DNA of 64,000 bases, from positions 2,225,627 to 2,289,626 of the forward strand of contig OZ035999.1 in assembly GCA_964035015.1 (NCBI GenBank). The letters run 5' to 3'. This document shows positions 28,474 to 38,959 of this stretch, piece after piece. Both the position numbers and the translations under genes were made by a program. Every line of letters begins with the position of its first letter. Positions within the stretch are counted from its first letter, which is position 1. The notes under the pieces were generated by a model. The model was not told the origin of the DNA and did no database searches. It saw only the letters and a program-made list of their open reading frames with translations. The stretch is from Corallium rubrum (Eukaryota; Cnidaria; Anthozoa; Scleralcyonacea; Coralliidae).

Positions 28474-28790
28474 AATACGAGCAACAAATTGCTGCAACAT
28501 TGTTGCGTTGCAGGTTGAATAGCGTTGTTGCACGTATTACCACCACTGACCTGATTACTACCCACCTTAAACATTGTCAAGCAACAATGATTTTGTTGCA
28601 AGTTGCAACAGCATGTTGCAGCAAGTAAGACTGGAGTCTATTTTTTTCAACAAATTTTTTCAACTTGCAACAAAATCATTGTTGCGTGGCAATGTTTAAG
28701 GTGGGTGGTAATACGTGCAACGACGCTTTTCAACTTACAACGGAACAAAGTTGCGTTGCAAGTTGAAAAAAAGTGTTGCCCGTATTACCT
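28471..28790. repeat. Inverted repeat rich in TTGCAACA
   Basis: CCTAATACGAGCAACA at the left and TGTTGCCCGTATTACC at the right, with inner arms TGGTAATACGTGCAACG and inverse. It resembles 27998-28238 in its TTGCAAGTTGCAACA phrases. Confidence 0.75.
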
Positions 28791-29868
28791 TAGCTTAAGG
28801 TTTGGCATGTATATACATGAAACTCAGGACCTTCGAATGCTACTTTAGTAGCAAAACTTGAGCACTAATGACTTCAGCTGACAAGTCATTCTTTCAAGTA
28901 TATTTCTAGTATCATTTAACACTTGACCGTTGAAAGGAAGAATATTTCAAACACTAACATACATGTTTATCAATTGCCCTTGGAAACCAGATTCACACTT
29001 GTGAAATAAGCATAACCAAAGTCAAAGGCATAAATCTAACGGGGCTCACACAGGTGATCGAAATCATATAGCACAATGGAAAATGGTTCACGCGTTGGTT
29101 GTGTGTTTTTGCTCTACAATGCCCGTGAGTTACCATTGCAGTTGCACAATCATGCGCACGCATGAAACTGTTGGCTGTCAATATCGCTGGCGGAACACAG
29201 TAATTGAAATGCGGGTGGGTCCCATTCTGCGATTCTTGCAAACTTATTATAAATGCTAGGCTTAGTTATCAATTTATTCTACCTGCAATATTTACAACTC
29301 ACTCACCTACCGCGAGACAATCAATTTATGTGCAAAAATATCAAGGGGGGAAGGTAACTACGTAAGTGGCTTTCGTATAAGCTAGCAAAACTAAAGAAAA
29401 ACTAAAGAGTTCCTTTATCATGCAGCAAGAAATGTCAAGAAATGTTCATCAAGTACATTATCAATGTGCGTTCGAGTCTGCAATCAGGATGAACAAGGCT
29501 CAGCTCCTGCTCATGTGTTGATGAGGTACCTCGTCGACAATCTCCGTCGGCTTCCGTGCTGCGACGAGTTTCCCCGAAAATTCTCCGAAGAGAACGAGTG
29601 GCTCGAACCCGAAAGGCAGTTTCGCCTGAGATAAGTTATACTCATCTCTTGAATTCGATAATAGGCCATTAATTGCACGATGTATCGCATTATATATATG
29701 ACTACAACTACCAGAATACTTTGCCAGTAGCCTCCTATCTATTAGTACGAGCTAAAATACTCTAATCTCGTCCTCAGACCTTATCACTTTTCTTAGTGCG
29801 ACGTTTTAGGTTGAATATTGGGTGGTGCCTTGTTTGGCGCCAAAAACGTCGCTTGCTGTTGATTCCGC

Positions 29869-30170
29869 ACGAACGAACGAACGAACGAACGAACGAACGA
29901 ACGAACGAACGAACGAACGAACGAACGAACGAACGAACGAACGAACGAACGAACGAACGAACGAACGAACGAACGAACGAACGAACGAACGAACGAACGA
30001 ACGAACGAACGAACGAACGAACGAACGAACGAACGAACGAACGAACGAACGAACGAACGAACGAACGAACGAACGAACGAACGAACGAACGAACGAACGA
30101 ACGAACGAACGAACGAACGAACGAACGAACGAACGAACGAACGAACGAACGAACGAACGAACGAACGAAC
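29869..30170 (+). repeat. (CGAA)n tetranucleotide satellite
   Basis: About 75 essentially perfect copies. The flank CCGCACGAACGAAC recurs at 30215 ahead of a short ACAAACAAAC run. All frames are open through the array by repetition; none is a gene. Confidence 0.98.
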
Positions 30171-30640
30171 AGGAAGAACCAGACTGAGTCCTACAGAGCG
30201 GTGGCTTTTAACTCCGCACGAACGAACAAACAAACTAACAAACAAACTCGCAGGCAGAATATATAGCGTTGTTAACGGATCCGCCATATAAAGCTGCCCG
30301 AGAGCTGCCTGCGCTGCACAGCTCGACAGAGCACAGCTGTTGTTAAGAACACTCAAAAATTTTCAGCGTTTCTTAAAAACACTCAAAAAACAGTGTTTCT
30401 TAAAAACACTCGAAATTTTTCGTACGACCGCGCTAAGAAAAATGCCAACAGGATCTGGGAGCGAGAATGTAGTATACTGACAAAGCAATCATGGTAGTTG
30501 TAGTCACATGACGTCATCGAACGACGTCGTGCAAGTGGTCTATTGCTGTACAGTGCGTTGAATTTGTACTGGCATAAATACGGAATACTGTATTCTGAAT
30601 AAGAGAGCCTGGGTCTGCAATCTTTCCCCGTATCTACGTT

Positions 30641-31215
30641 AATAAAGGCTTATTAACCGAGTTCGAGGTCTGTACGGGAAAGTATTCGCCTGAGGTTTTC
30701 GTACAGACCGAGCGACGAAGGAGCGAGGTTTGTGCGATAAAACTGAGGGCAAATACTTTCCCGCACAGACGAGAAAACGAGGTTAATAAGCCTTTTATTA
30801 TATGGCTTTTGGTTTTTCTTATCTGTTTTTAGTTCTACGTTTGTCTTGATCAGATGTCGCTGTTCACCTTAGTTCTTTCTTTTGAGCTTGTTCGTTTCGC
30901 TTCATGTTTACACCTGTTAAGGCTTTTATTTTTCGCGCTTTTAAATAAGAAGTTTTTATAAAAAGAAGTAATGTTTCAGGACGTATTATTGTTCAAAATT
31001 TTCCAACGAATATATCTAATTCGCCTTTATTTTCATTCAAATCAACTCAGTAATTTTCCCGCCAAAACTTGCAGGCCATTAAAAATGACGTAATGCCCTC
31101 TCACAGTGCCGAGAAGGCATTACGACTTTTTCCGAACCTCTCAGCAACCAATCAGCGTGCGCCGTTTGGCGTAATGACCCGAAAACAAGCTCAGCCATAT
31201 AATAACACCGTATAG
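30641..31215. mobile_element. Composite fold-back element, copy 1
   Basis: Fold-back part AATAAAGGCTTATTAACC...GGTTAATAAGCCTTTTATT (30641-30800) is followed by unique sequence and an end CAACCAATCAGCGTGCG...AGCCATATAATAACACC. The same order in reverse is found at 54590-55165, so the two form one family of about 570 bp. Confidence 0.75.
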
Positions 31216-31430
31216 CCTGACAACTTTCATAATGAAGACTAATTTGAATATTCTTTTATATGCATTTAATAAGTGGATGCAGAGATCAAAGTCACCGGTG
31301 AAGTAATAAACCTTTCTCGCCCGTTTGTGTGTCTGCAAATCAAAAGAACTTTCGCTTCATAACGAGGCACAAATGCTCATTTACATGCACATAAAAGAAT
31401 ATTTAATGTCCATTATGAAAGTGGTCTACG
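31215..31430. repeat. Fold-back repeat, family member 2 (partner 10105-10300)
   Basis: ACAACTTTCATAATGAAGAC at the left, TTATGAAAGTGGTCTACG at the right, and CGTTTGTGTGTCTGCAAATC inside, as in the partner. Confidence 0.7.
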
Positions 31431-31543
31431 CCTTCATAGCGTTGCTTCATTAAATATCAAAAATATTTTCTCCAATATTTACAAAGTGTTACAGACACCA
31501 ACTTCCTAATTGAAGCGACATATCTTGAAAACGGCAACGATGC

Positions 31544-32158
31544 TTACGATTGATCCCGGAAGATCATCGCGTCGTGAGTGATTTCCCAACCGCCTTCGAC
31601 ACCGCACTCTCTCGCTCTGGCTAGTGTTCCTTCGTACAGCACGGCTTCAGGAAAGTCACCATGCTTATCAGGGACAGGGTGCATTAACCGAAGTGAAAAA
31701 TACCTTCCATGCACAGAATCGTCTTCCAGTTCGCCGGCGATTATCATGTTTTCTCCATCAACAGAGAATCTCCCTTCTGTTGTAGTATACGTTCTTGTGC
31801 CGACACTTTCTGTAATCTTGCATTGTTTATTTTTCCGAAATACACCACGGGTTTTCAGGGTCACGGTCCACCAACGCGTACTCGAAGCCGGTTGTGATTC
31901 TCTCGGGAAGAGACGAACTCGTACGGTTACCTTTTTTCGTACTTCGAGGAAATTCTCGAGCGTTCGCGTTTCGCTTGACCATAATTCATCGGATTGGTTT
32001 GGTTTTAGGCCATAAGCACACATTATTTTCTTTCCCAAACTAAGCATCCCAGTTGTAGGTAATTTCAAGTTAATAAAACCTGTCGAAAGAAGAACAGAGG
32101 AAAATAAACGATGTCTATATATATATCGTACGAAATAGCGAAGATGAACCGAAGCCAA
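31544..32158 (-). CDS. Uncharacterised 204-codon open frame
   Basis: A minus-strand frame, stop at 31544, with GC content and codon use above the local background. I do not recognise the protein. The C-terminal half looks like a folded beta-rich domain: RWWTVTLKTRGVFRKNKQCK, TEGRFSVDGENMIIAGELED, GRYFSLRLMHPV, then EGGWEITHDAMIF near the end. The first 25 or so residues are less convincing. A TTCTTTCGACAG acceptor-like sequence precedes GTTTTATTAAC inside the frame, so this may be a terminal exon or may start at the internal Met of MLSLGKKIMCAYG. No AATAAA was seen close downstream. It could be a real single-exon gene, a last exon, or a retrocopy. Confidence 0.5.
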   Translation of the reverse strand: MASVHLRYFVRYIYRHRLFSSVLLSTGFINLKLPTTGMLSLGKKIMCAYGLKPNQSDELWSSETRTLENFLEVRKKVTVRVRLFPRESQPASSTRWWTVTLKTRGVFRKNKQCKITESVGTRTYTTTEGRFSVDGENMIIAGELEDDSVHGRYFSLRLMHPVPDKHGDFPEAVLYEGTLARARECGVEGGWEITHDAMIFRDQS

Positions 32159-32321
32159 AGTTAAACCGAAGAACCACTATATAAATATATATATATATAT
32201 ATATTATGTCGCCTTTTCCAAGAACACTTATAGTCGTTTACATTTTGTTTCCTGTAAACAGAGAAAGCAATTCAAGTATACAATCGCATAACAAGAAACT
32301 CATTAGTCAAATAATATTATA

Positions 32322-32445
32322 CACTTAATGTCTGCTCCCGAGGGAAACAGTTAGTTTTGTTTTCCCGAGAGTCTTGATCGAGAAACATCGAGACTCGAGG
32401 GAAAACAAAACTAACTGTTCCTCGAGGGATCAGACATTAAGTGTT
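32322..32445. repeat. Fold-back element CACTTAATGTCTG, copy 2
   Basis: Same arms as 13385-13517 (GGGAAACAGTTAGTTTTGTT). The outer part of the element continues to about 32830, with CATTTCGCCTGGCTCTGTAA and TCTAGCTATATA. Confidence 0.75.
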
Positions 32446-32910
32446 TTGTTATATAGCTTGAGTTTCGCTGAATAATTTCGACGTTTATCAAGGGAAAGTA
32501 CATTTCGCCTGGCTCTGTAAATTTCACATCAAACAAACAAATATGAGTCTCAGAACAAAAGAACAGCAATACATTTCTCCAGTTAATCTTCACACATGCT
32601 TTGAAGACCTATAAATATTCTTTTTTTCTTACCAAACAAGCTTTTGTTTATAGGATGCCGTGAAGAGTTCAAAGTTCTAGCGGGCAACAATTGAAAACTT
32701 ATTGACCAAGCAGGCAATAAGTTCTCAATTATTGCCCGCTCGGTAGACATTGAAATTTAGCTAAGGTCATGTGACCACAAACCAACCAATGACAGTCATC
32801 GTTGTATCCAGCGAAATTCTAGCTATATATCAACCCTTAGCTGCACCACTGAAAAACTTAGATCACAAAAATCACGGACGATGAACATATATGTGTATAT
32901 AGAGAGAGAA

Positions 32911-33049
32911 TAATACATGGGGGTGTGCGGAAATATGAAATTTATTTTGAGTGCTGACTAGGATATCTCACGAGTGAGCAAAGTGAACCAGTGAGATATC
33001 TTGGTCAACACGAGAAATAAATTTCACATTTTCAAGCATTCGTGTATTG
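32911..33049. repeat. Fold-back element with loop GAGTGAGCAAAGTGAACCAG
   Basis: Arms AAATATGAAATTTATTTTGA / GAAATAAATTTCACATTTT. Same architecture as 6218-6352. A truncated relative is at 63535-63600. Confidence 0.7.
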
Positions 33050-33238
33050 TTCTGTTTATTATATAAAAAAATAGTCCTATTTCCCAACAAAAATAGAGCA
33101 GTAAACTCTAATACATTTCACGATAATCGACACATGTGAGATTATCATAAATCATCCCACATGTGAGATTATCGTTTTTATTAATGGCGGAAAATCCATA
33201 AAACACTCTATTTTTCTATAATAAATATAGTCAAGTAA

Positions 33239-33638
33239 GCCCTGCGCTAAACGTCGTACAATAGACGAATTTAATTCAGACGAATTTAATTGTTTGAATT
33301 TTATTCGACGAAACTGCGCGGTATAACTCGATTAAATTCGACACACGAATTAAATTCGTCTCGGCAATTAAATTCGTCTGAGTCAGACGGATAATGCGAC
33401 GATAATGCGTGTTCGAGTTGCACGACGAATTATCGTCGCGTTGAATTAAATGTTTCTCTTCTGTCTGTGACAATTCGGTGCCAGGTTTTCAAGGAATCGT
33501 TTTCAAGCTTCACAAGTCCAAGTAAAAACAATTAAATTCGACTGAATTAAATTCGACGTTTAACTCGACGTCGCATTTACGTCGCAATACCGACGAAGTT
33601 AATTCGAATTAAATTGTGCGACGTTTTGCGCAGGCCTA
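33239..33638. mobile_element. MITE-like element with TIR GCCTGCGCAAAACGTCG
   Basis: Left GCCCTGCGCTAAACGTCGTA and right GACGTTTTGCGCAGGC are inverted. The interior is dense in the phrases GAATTTAATTC/GAATTAAATTCG on both strands, a periodic AT/CG pattern without coding. Confidence 0.75.
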
Positions 33639-35442
33639 ACAACCACAATAAGCCATACACGCAGAGTTGGAAAAAATATATAGCGAGAGTTTTGTGTTTT
33701 GCAACGTTCACAAATACTGCGTGACTTTTACAGTACCTTGGTTTTCTAGGCTTTCCTAGGTAAGCTTTGGCATACTACAATAGTTACTAATAACTGACCG
33801 CTGCTGACTGACAGCCTACTATCAGCGTACATGTCTCACACATGTAACTGCTGCCACTGCCAGTGCTGGATAATTGTTGGTTAGCCAATGTTTTGCTGCA
33901 AATCGCTTTTCTTCTCGACACCTTGCTTGATTAATTGTAACTTTCTCAGATCACCGAATGTGTTTTCACTTTAAACCTTCCTCACTAAAGTAAACCTTCC
34001 TCCGGGTGGTACCCGCATATCATACCCGCAGCTTTTTTCCAACTCTTCGTATTCTTATGCCGTTTACTCCATATAGCGTACCAAGTATAATAAATGCATG
34101 GCGATGCCATACACCAAATCGCAGTTTCATTTAGGCCCACATGCAAATTAGTTTCCTATTCAATTTGGGCCCCTACGCAAATTACATCGTGTCTATTAAA
34201 GCAAAACGGGAAGATAACATAGGCTGGGACTGTTTTTTCATGTTTTGAGTTCATTATTTTTAGACACTAATTTTAAGACAAAATTAATAAAAGGTATGGC
34301 AACTGTGGCGCCGCATCGATAAGCAAATTTTATCCTACATTAAAAAGTTTCTGAAATCAAAAATGTTATGTTTACTGCTTCAGCCTCATGCTATAAATGA
34401 ACTACGTTTTATCCCAACTCAGATTGTATGCGCAGTCGAAACTCCGATTTCGTCTATAGGCAAAGTTGGCCTTGTTATGTTATTCTTTGAATTGATTCTT
34501 AATTGTATAAAGGACTATAGGCAGTATAGCATTGACCACTGACTTTCATAAAAGGCTTCCTTTACGGAAATATTCCTTAATGTGCATCTAAGAGCTAGCG
34601 CTTTCCAATTTATAAGGTCAGACTAATCAGTTCAGCCAGAATGGACTTGCTTCTAATTAGGACCAAAATTTTCCAGCTTGACAGCCCCGAGCCTCAAACG
34701 CGCCCTCAATAAATATATAAAATAAATATTATTTACGTGTATATAGCATATACAGTCAGATATCCACATTAACGCTGTTCACGGTCAGATCATCGCAAAC
34801 TGGTGCTAGTTTTTGTTTTGTAAGTATAAGACTAGTTGATAGTAGATTTTAAAAGTGCCAAATGAATTACGTCAATTCAAATTAAAACTCCCTTACCAGA
34901 CTCAAGTCTTCAACTCCAACCCTAGCTCTGCTCTTTATTTCGCCTCAGTTGATCCTCATGCGTTCAATTCATAACGTGCTTATGATCCAAGCGCAGCTCA
35001 ACTATAATATGCTATAGCTCGCTAAACTCCCAGACAACGTGTTATCTAAAGTCAAGGGGCTTGTCCTATCTGCGTGCTAATATACACGTGCGAAGTCTCA
35101 TCTTGTGGACTTATCTTGGAAGTTATCTGCTGACTGTTGCGGCGTTCAATTATCCTCGAATGCACGCATGGCGTTCAAGCACCTTCCAAACATCTGCCAG
35201 ATGAGATGCTTGATTTGTCTGCGGAAACCTCATATAAGTATATTAGCCCTTTCACTCGCATTGTTGAGTATGGGACAACTTTATCTTTCTATTCTGTGAA
35301 AACGCCAAATGTTTTTTACTTATCAAGGAAAGAAGTCACGGAAGGCCGTGCATGTATATAGCAAACGATTAAACACGCTTTTTACTCTAACGCCAGACAA
35401 TTTTAACCATCACACAGGAAACGCATGTAGCAGAAAAATGTT

Positions 35443-35700
35443 AAGTAATAGATACAACATGAGCAGCTGAGCTGTATCTGATTTACAAGGCAAGCTGCAA
35501 GCGAACCGTAGTAAATCAGATGCAACTCGGCTGCGAATGCTGTATCTCTCTTAAAATACAAATGCATCTAAGTAATCAAGTTCACCAACTATTTGGGGGA
35601 TACGGTCTGTTTTAGCCGAGAAAATCGAAGCAAAGTTCATGTAAATCAGGACGATGCTGTATCCGATTTACAACCTACTGCTACGGTATTAATGAGTATT
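35443..35700. repeat. Fold-back repeat, inverted copy of 8155-8400
   Basis: CTGAGCTGTATCTGATTTAC...GTATCCGATTTACAACC...GCTACGGTATTAATGA mirrors the 8.2 kb unit. Confidence 0.8.
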
Positions 35701-35711
35701 TTAACAACAAC

Positions 35712-35827
35712 TATAGTAGTTAACCCGGCATGTATAGTAGTTAACCCGGCATGTATAGTAGTTAACCCGGCATGTATAGTAGTTAACCCGGCATGTATAG
35801 TAGTTAACCCGGCATCTATAGTAGTAT
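35712..35827 (+). repeat. 21-bp tandem repeat, about 5.5 copies
   Basis: Unit TATAGTAGTTAACCCGGCAT(G), almost identical copies. Confidence 0.95.
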
Positions 35828-36461
35828 AGGACAGCCTTATATGACATCTTATAAGTGCTCTAGCTAGATTAGCTCTAAAGTTATTCTACGGCACGGCAAG
35901 CAGCAGCAACATTCGCATGCATGAGCAAAATTTCTGTGAAACTTCTGCAATGCAGACATCCGACTTGAATGATACATATATATGATTTGGTGCCAGTTTG
36001 CCAGCACAATTATGAACTATTTTAAAATTTATGCTATACTTGGTGAACTGCTATCAACAGGCGACAAGGAAACTTTCTGCTGTATAGTTTTCCTATATCT
36101 ATGCGTGCTATTCTCCACGACTCATGCAGATGCGTTTGCAAAACCCAGCTATAGCAAAGTGATATGTGGGGCCTCCTCCTGACCTTATACAGTCATTTCC
36201 TAAATGCCATTCATCTGAACTTTCCAATATATACATGCAAAGGACAAGAAGCAGTGAATAAAGGCTCATGCAGTCGACACGGCGTATATATCTTCGTAAA
36301 CGCATCGACTAAGGTTTTCCGTCCACGCCATATTGGATATCTGCTGTCTTTTGCAGTCTTGCACCAATGCTATGACGTCAGCATTTACGAAAATATACGT
36401 TTATGCACTCCACACAAACACAAGTGAACGGCGTTTGCAAATATATCTGGGATTATACAAG

Positions 36462-36798
36462 TACCGTATTTCCTTGAATAAACGCCTCCCTCGAATAAAC
36501 GCTGCCCTCGAATAAACGCCGCAGGAGAAACAAAAAATATTATTAAACGCCGCCCTTGAATAAACGCCACACTTTTTCTCATCGATGCGGCGTTTATTTG
36601 AAGCATATTTTTATTTAAAGACATTTAAACTTTATTTTTGGGGGATAAGTGTTAAAATTGGTTATGAATTTGAATTAAACAATAAATTCACAGTTGATGT
36701 TACAAAATTTACAATAAACGCCGCCCTCGAATAGACGCCGCACCCGCAATGCGGAAAATTTAATATACGCCGCGGCGTTTATTCAAGGAAATACGGTA
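36462..36798. mobile_element. MITE with TIR TACCGTATTTCCTTGAATAA
   Basis: Ends TACCGTATTTCCTTGAATAA and TTATTCAAGGAAATACGGTA are exact inverted repeats. Several ATAAACGCC(G)CCCTCGAATA modules lie inside in both directions. Non-coding. Confidence 0.88.
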
Positions 36799-36811
36799 TG
36801 CGTTTAGTGTT

Positions 36812-36868
36812 TACGCTAGTACTAATGTCCGACGCTAGTACTAATGACCGACGCTAGTACTAATGTCC
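36812..36868 (+). repeat. 19-bp tandem repeat, three copies
   Basis: GACGCTAGTACTAATGTCC three times with one substitution. Confidence 0.9.
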
Positions 36869-36944
36869 GGCCCCTCCTTGCAAGGCAAATGTCCCGGAGT
36901 CTCCCGGGGGGGGGGGGGGGAGGGGGGTCAAGTCTGTCTGGAAT

Positions 36945-37155
36945 TGACTCATGCATTAGACCGAGTAAAGTCGCCTGGCGTTAGACGAAGTAAAGGGTAA
37001 AATAGTCTGGCGTTAGACAAAGTAAAATCGTCTGGCGTTAGACATGCAGAGACAGCAGAGTAAAATGATTTTACTAATCGTTTTGGCGTTAGACACGCAG
37101 AGTAAAATTATCTGGTGACTGACGTTAGAGCAAAATCGTCTGGCGTTAGAATTAA
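36945..37155 (+). repeat. Irregular tandem repeat of GTAAAATCGTCTGGCGTTAG
   Basis: Six or so irregular copies of a 23-25 bp unit containing CTGGCGTTAGAC. The complementary phrase GGCTAACGCCAGACGATT also occurs singly near 19640, 38825 and 42620, suggesting a dispersed motif. Confidence 0.7.
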
Positions 37156-37404
37156 AAGATAAAGTTGTCCCACAACATGACAACAACATCATGAATGAAA
37201 GGGTTAAGAAGCCTAGCTATTGTGAGTCCCCGATATCATCAGAACCGGCAGTTCAGTGGTTCACCATGCAAACACCACCTTTCCGCTTTGCCAATGCAGT
37301 ACAGTATAGTTGCAATAGATATACCAGGCGGGAAAAATGAAAATAAGTGCCCAGCAAATAACTCTTTGACAAGACATAACTTTAAAGATAAAATTTTAAT
37401 TAGC

Positions 37405-37890
37405 TAACGTTTCGTTGCAAGCCTGGTTCTCATGCATATGTCGCCGATCGTTTTATAAAAGCGCAACATCATCAGAGCAGTTTGAAATCTTAAGGATAAT
37501 TAAGTATTTATATATACATGTTTCAAATATTATATTATAAACGGTCAAAATAGTACAATAACAAATTCAAAACTTTAAAGAGACAAATGAACGTAAAGGT
37601 TTTAAGATTAACAATTAGATTAGTCATAAGCTAAAACAAAGAAAGAGGTACTGAACTTATTTGCGTTAAAGGACGGGGTTAAGTTTAGAAATTAGAAGAC
37701 TTTCCCTCAGTAAAAGTTCAAATTTAGAAGTAGAAGAAGCCGTAAGTATTTTAAAATCAGAGGGAGCAACAGGATGATCAGTTTTGAGCTTGTGAGAAAG
37801 AACACTTGACAAGACTGACACAGAACACTTCTTTCCAGTCAACGGCAGTACAGTATACTCAAGAATCGATCTACGCCACATTGCGGCGCA
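37405..37890 (-). mobile_element. Penelope-like element remnant: GIY-YIG tail and hammerhead-like core
   Basis: A minus-strand frame (37666-37881) contains HPVAPSDFKILTASS and KFELLLRESLLISKLNPVL. This pattern is typical of the C-terminal end of the GIY-YIG endonuclease domain of Penelope-like retroelements (…F.IL......E..IKESLLI....P.LN). About 190 bp downstream on the same strand is a CTGATGA...GAAACG core with a long stem II. Penelope elements carry both. The reverse-transcriptase part is not present here. Confidence 0.75.
37409..37475 (-). ncRNA. Hammerhead-ribozyme-like core with long stem II
   Basis: Minus strand: CTGATGA, then TGTTGCGC...GCTTGCAAC able to pair GTTGC with GCAAC, then GAAACGTTAG. 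Position after the GIY-YIG frame fits a Penelope terminal repeat. Confidence 0.5.
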
Positions 37891-38419
37891 TGCCGCACCT
37901 TAAGGATATAAACTAGACCTTTAATACTCAATTGATACGAGGAATCCCTGAAGAGCAAACAACATACAGAACCAGTATTGCCTATTGGCGAATTGATTTT
38001 CGCCAACTCTTAATACACAAATCGACAATTGTTTTCCATTGACAAGTAGCCATTCATTCAAAAGCTCATGTGATATGACTAAATTTCTCAAACCACAAAA
38101 CGCATAGCGACGGCGACCTGTATGATCTTTCTAAAAATGTTGTTTTATTAATAGGGCCGGGTCACGTTTCGTGAATGTTTTCGTGTTATTCAAGAACGCA
38201 ACTATTCCAGGAAGCTACGCTTCAAGGACGCACTTCAGATAAGAGAAGAAAGCAATCGAAATGGCGTTGTTTTCATCCGAAATCTAATTATCGCAACAAC
38301 GCAATGATGTTATGGAAAGTGTCAATGACATAAATGGAAGAGATTTGAACGAGTTGACAGGTGTTTAATAAAATACATCCTTCGTTCATTTGTTTCATGA
38401 ATAATAAAGTGACCGTGCT

Positions 38420-38876
38420 AGTATTGGTGCTCCAAGTCCGCATGAGTAATTATCCTTTATCAGCCTATAGTGGGTCTATAGTTTTAGCGTCGCGCTAATT
38501 TTTGCGTTTAACCAAAGCAAACAGTGTTTGTTTGCGAAATGTCTAGCGTGTGCGTGTCGCTTGGATCCAAGTTGCTGTCTCGGCGTGCCCGAGCACGAAT
38601 CCCTCTTAATAATTAATCTGATATGAACAGAGCCAAAATATTCACATGGGAAAACGCGTTATCAGTGTACAAATCTTTTAGCTTCACTGCCTTCCACCAC
38701 GACACCATTCACTGTTTTAAATAATACTATACATAATTTAACATAAATCGAACTGACACAAACGGATGAAGTTTAACCATGGTTTAACTATATTCCCTGC
38801 CCGAATTTAATAGTATTTTATTTTGGCTAACGCCAGACGATTCTATTCACCCTTCCCCCGAACAGGAATGAGTTAT
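38420..38876 (+). repeat. Direct duplication, copy 1 (copy 2 at 42197-42669)
   Basis: AGTATTGGTGCTCCAAGTCC through CACCCTTCCCCCGAACAGGA. The second copy, 3.8 kb away in the same orientation, differs by a limited number of substitutions and small indels. No coding potential seen. Confidence 0.9.
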
Positions 38877-38959
38877 AAACCAGTTAAAAATCGGTCTTTA
38901 GTATTCCTGTCCAAATCCGTCTTTAGTATTTTATTCTGGCTAACGCCATCGGACAGGAA

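Noticed and set aside
29793-30356. Long RSFV/ERTN repeat frames on both strands
   Set aside because: Translation of the CGAA satellite, which lacks stops in all frames.
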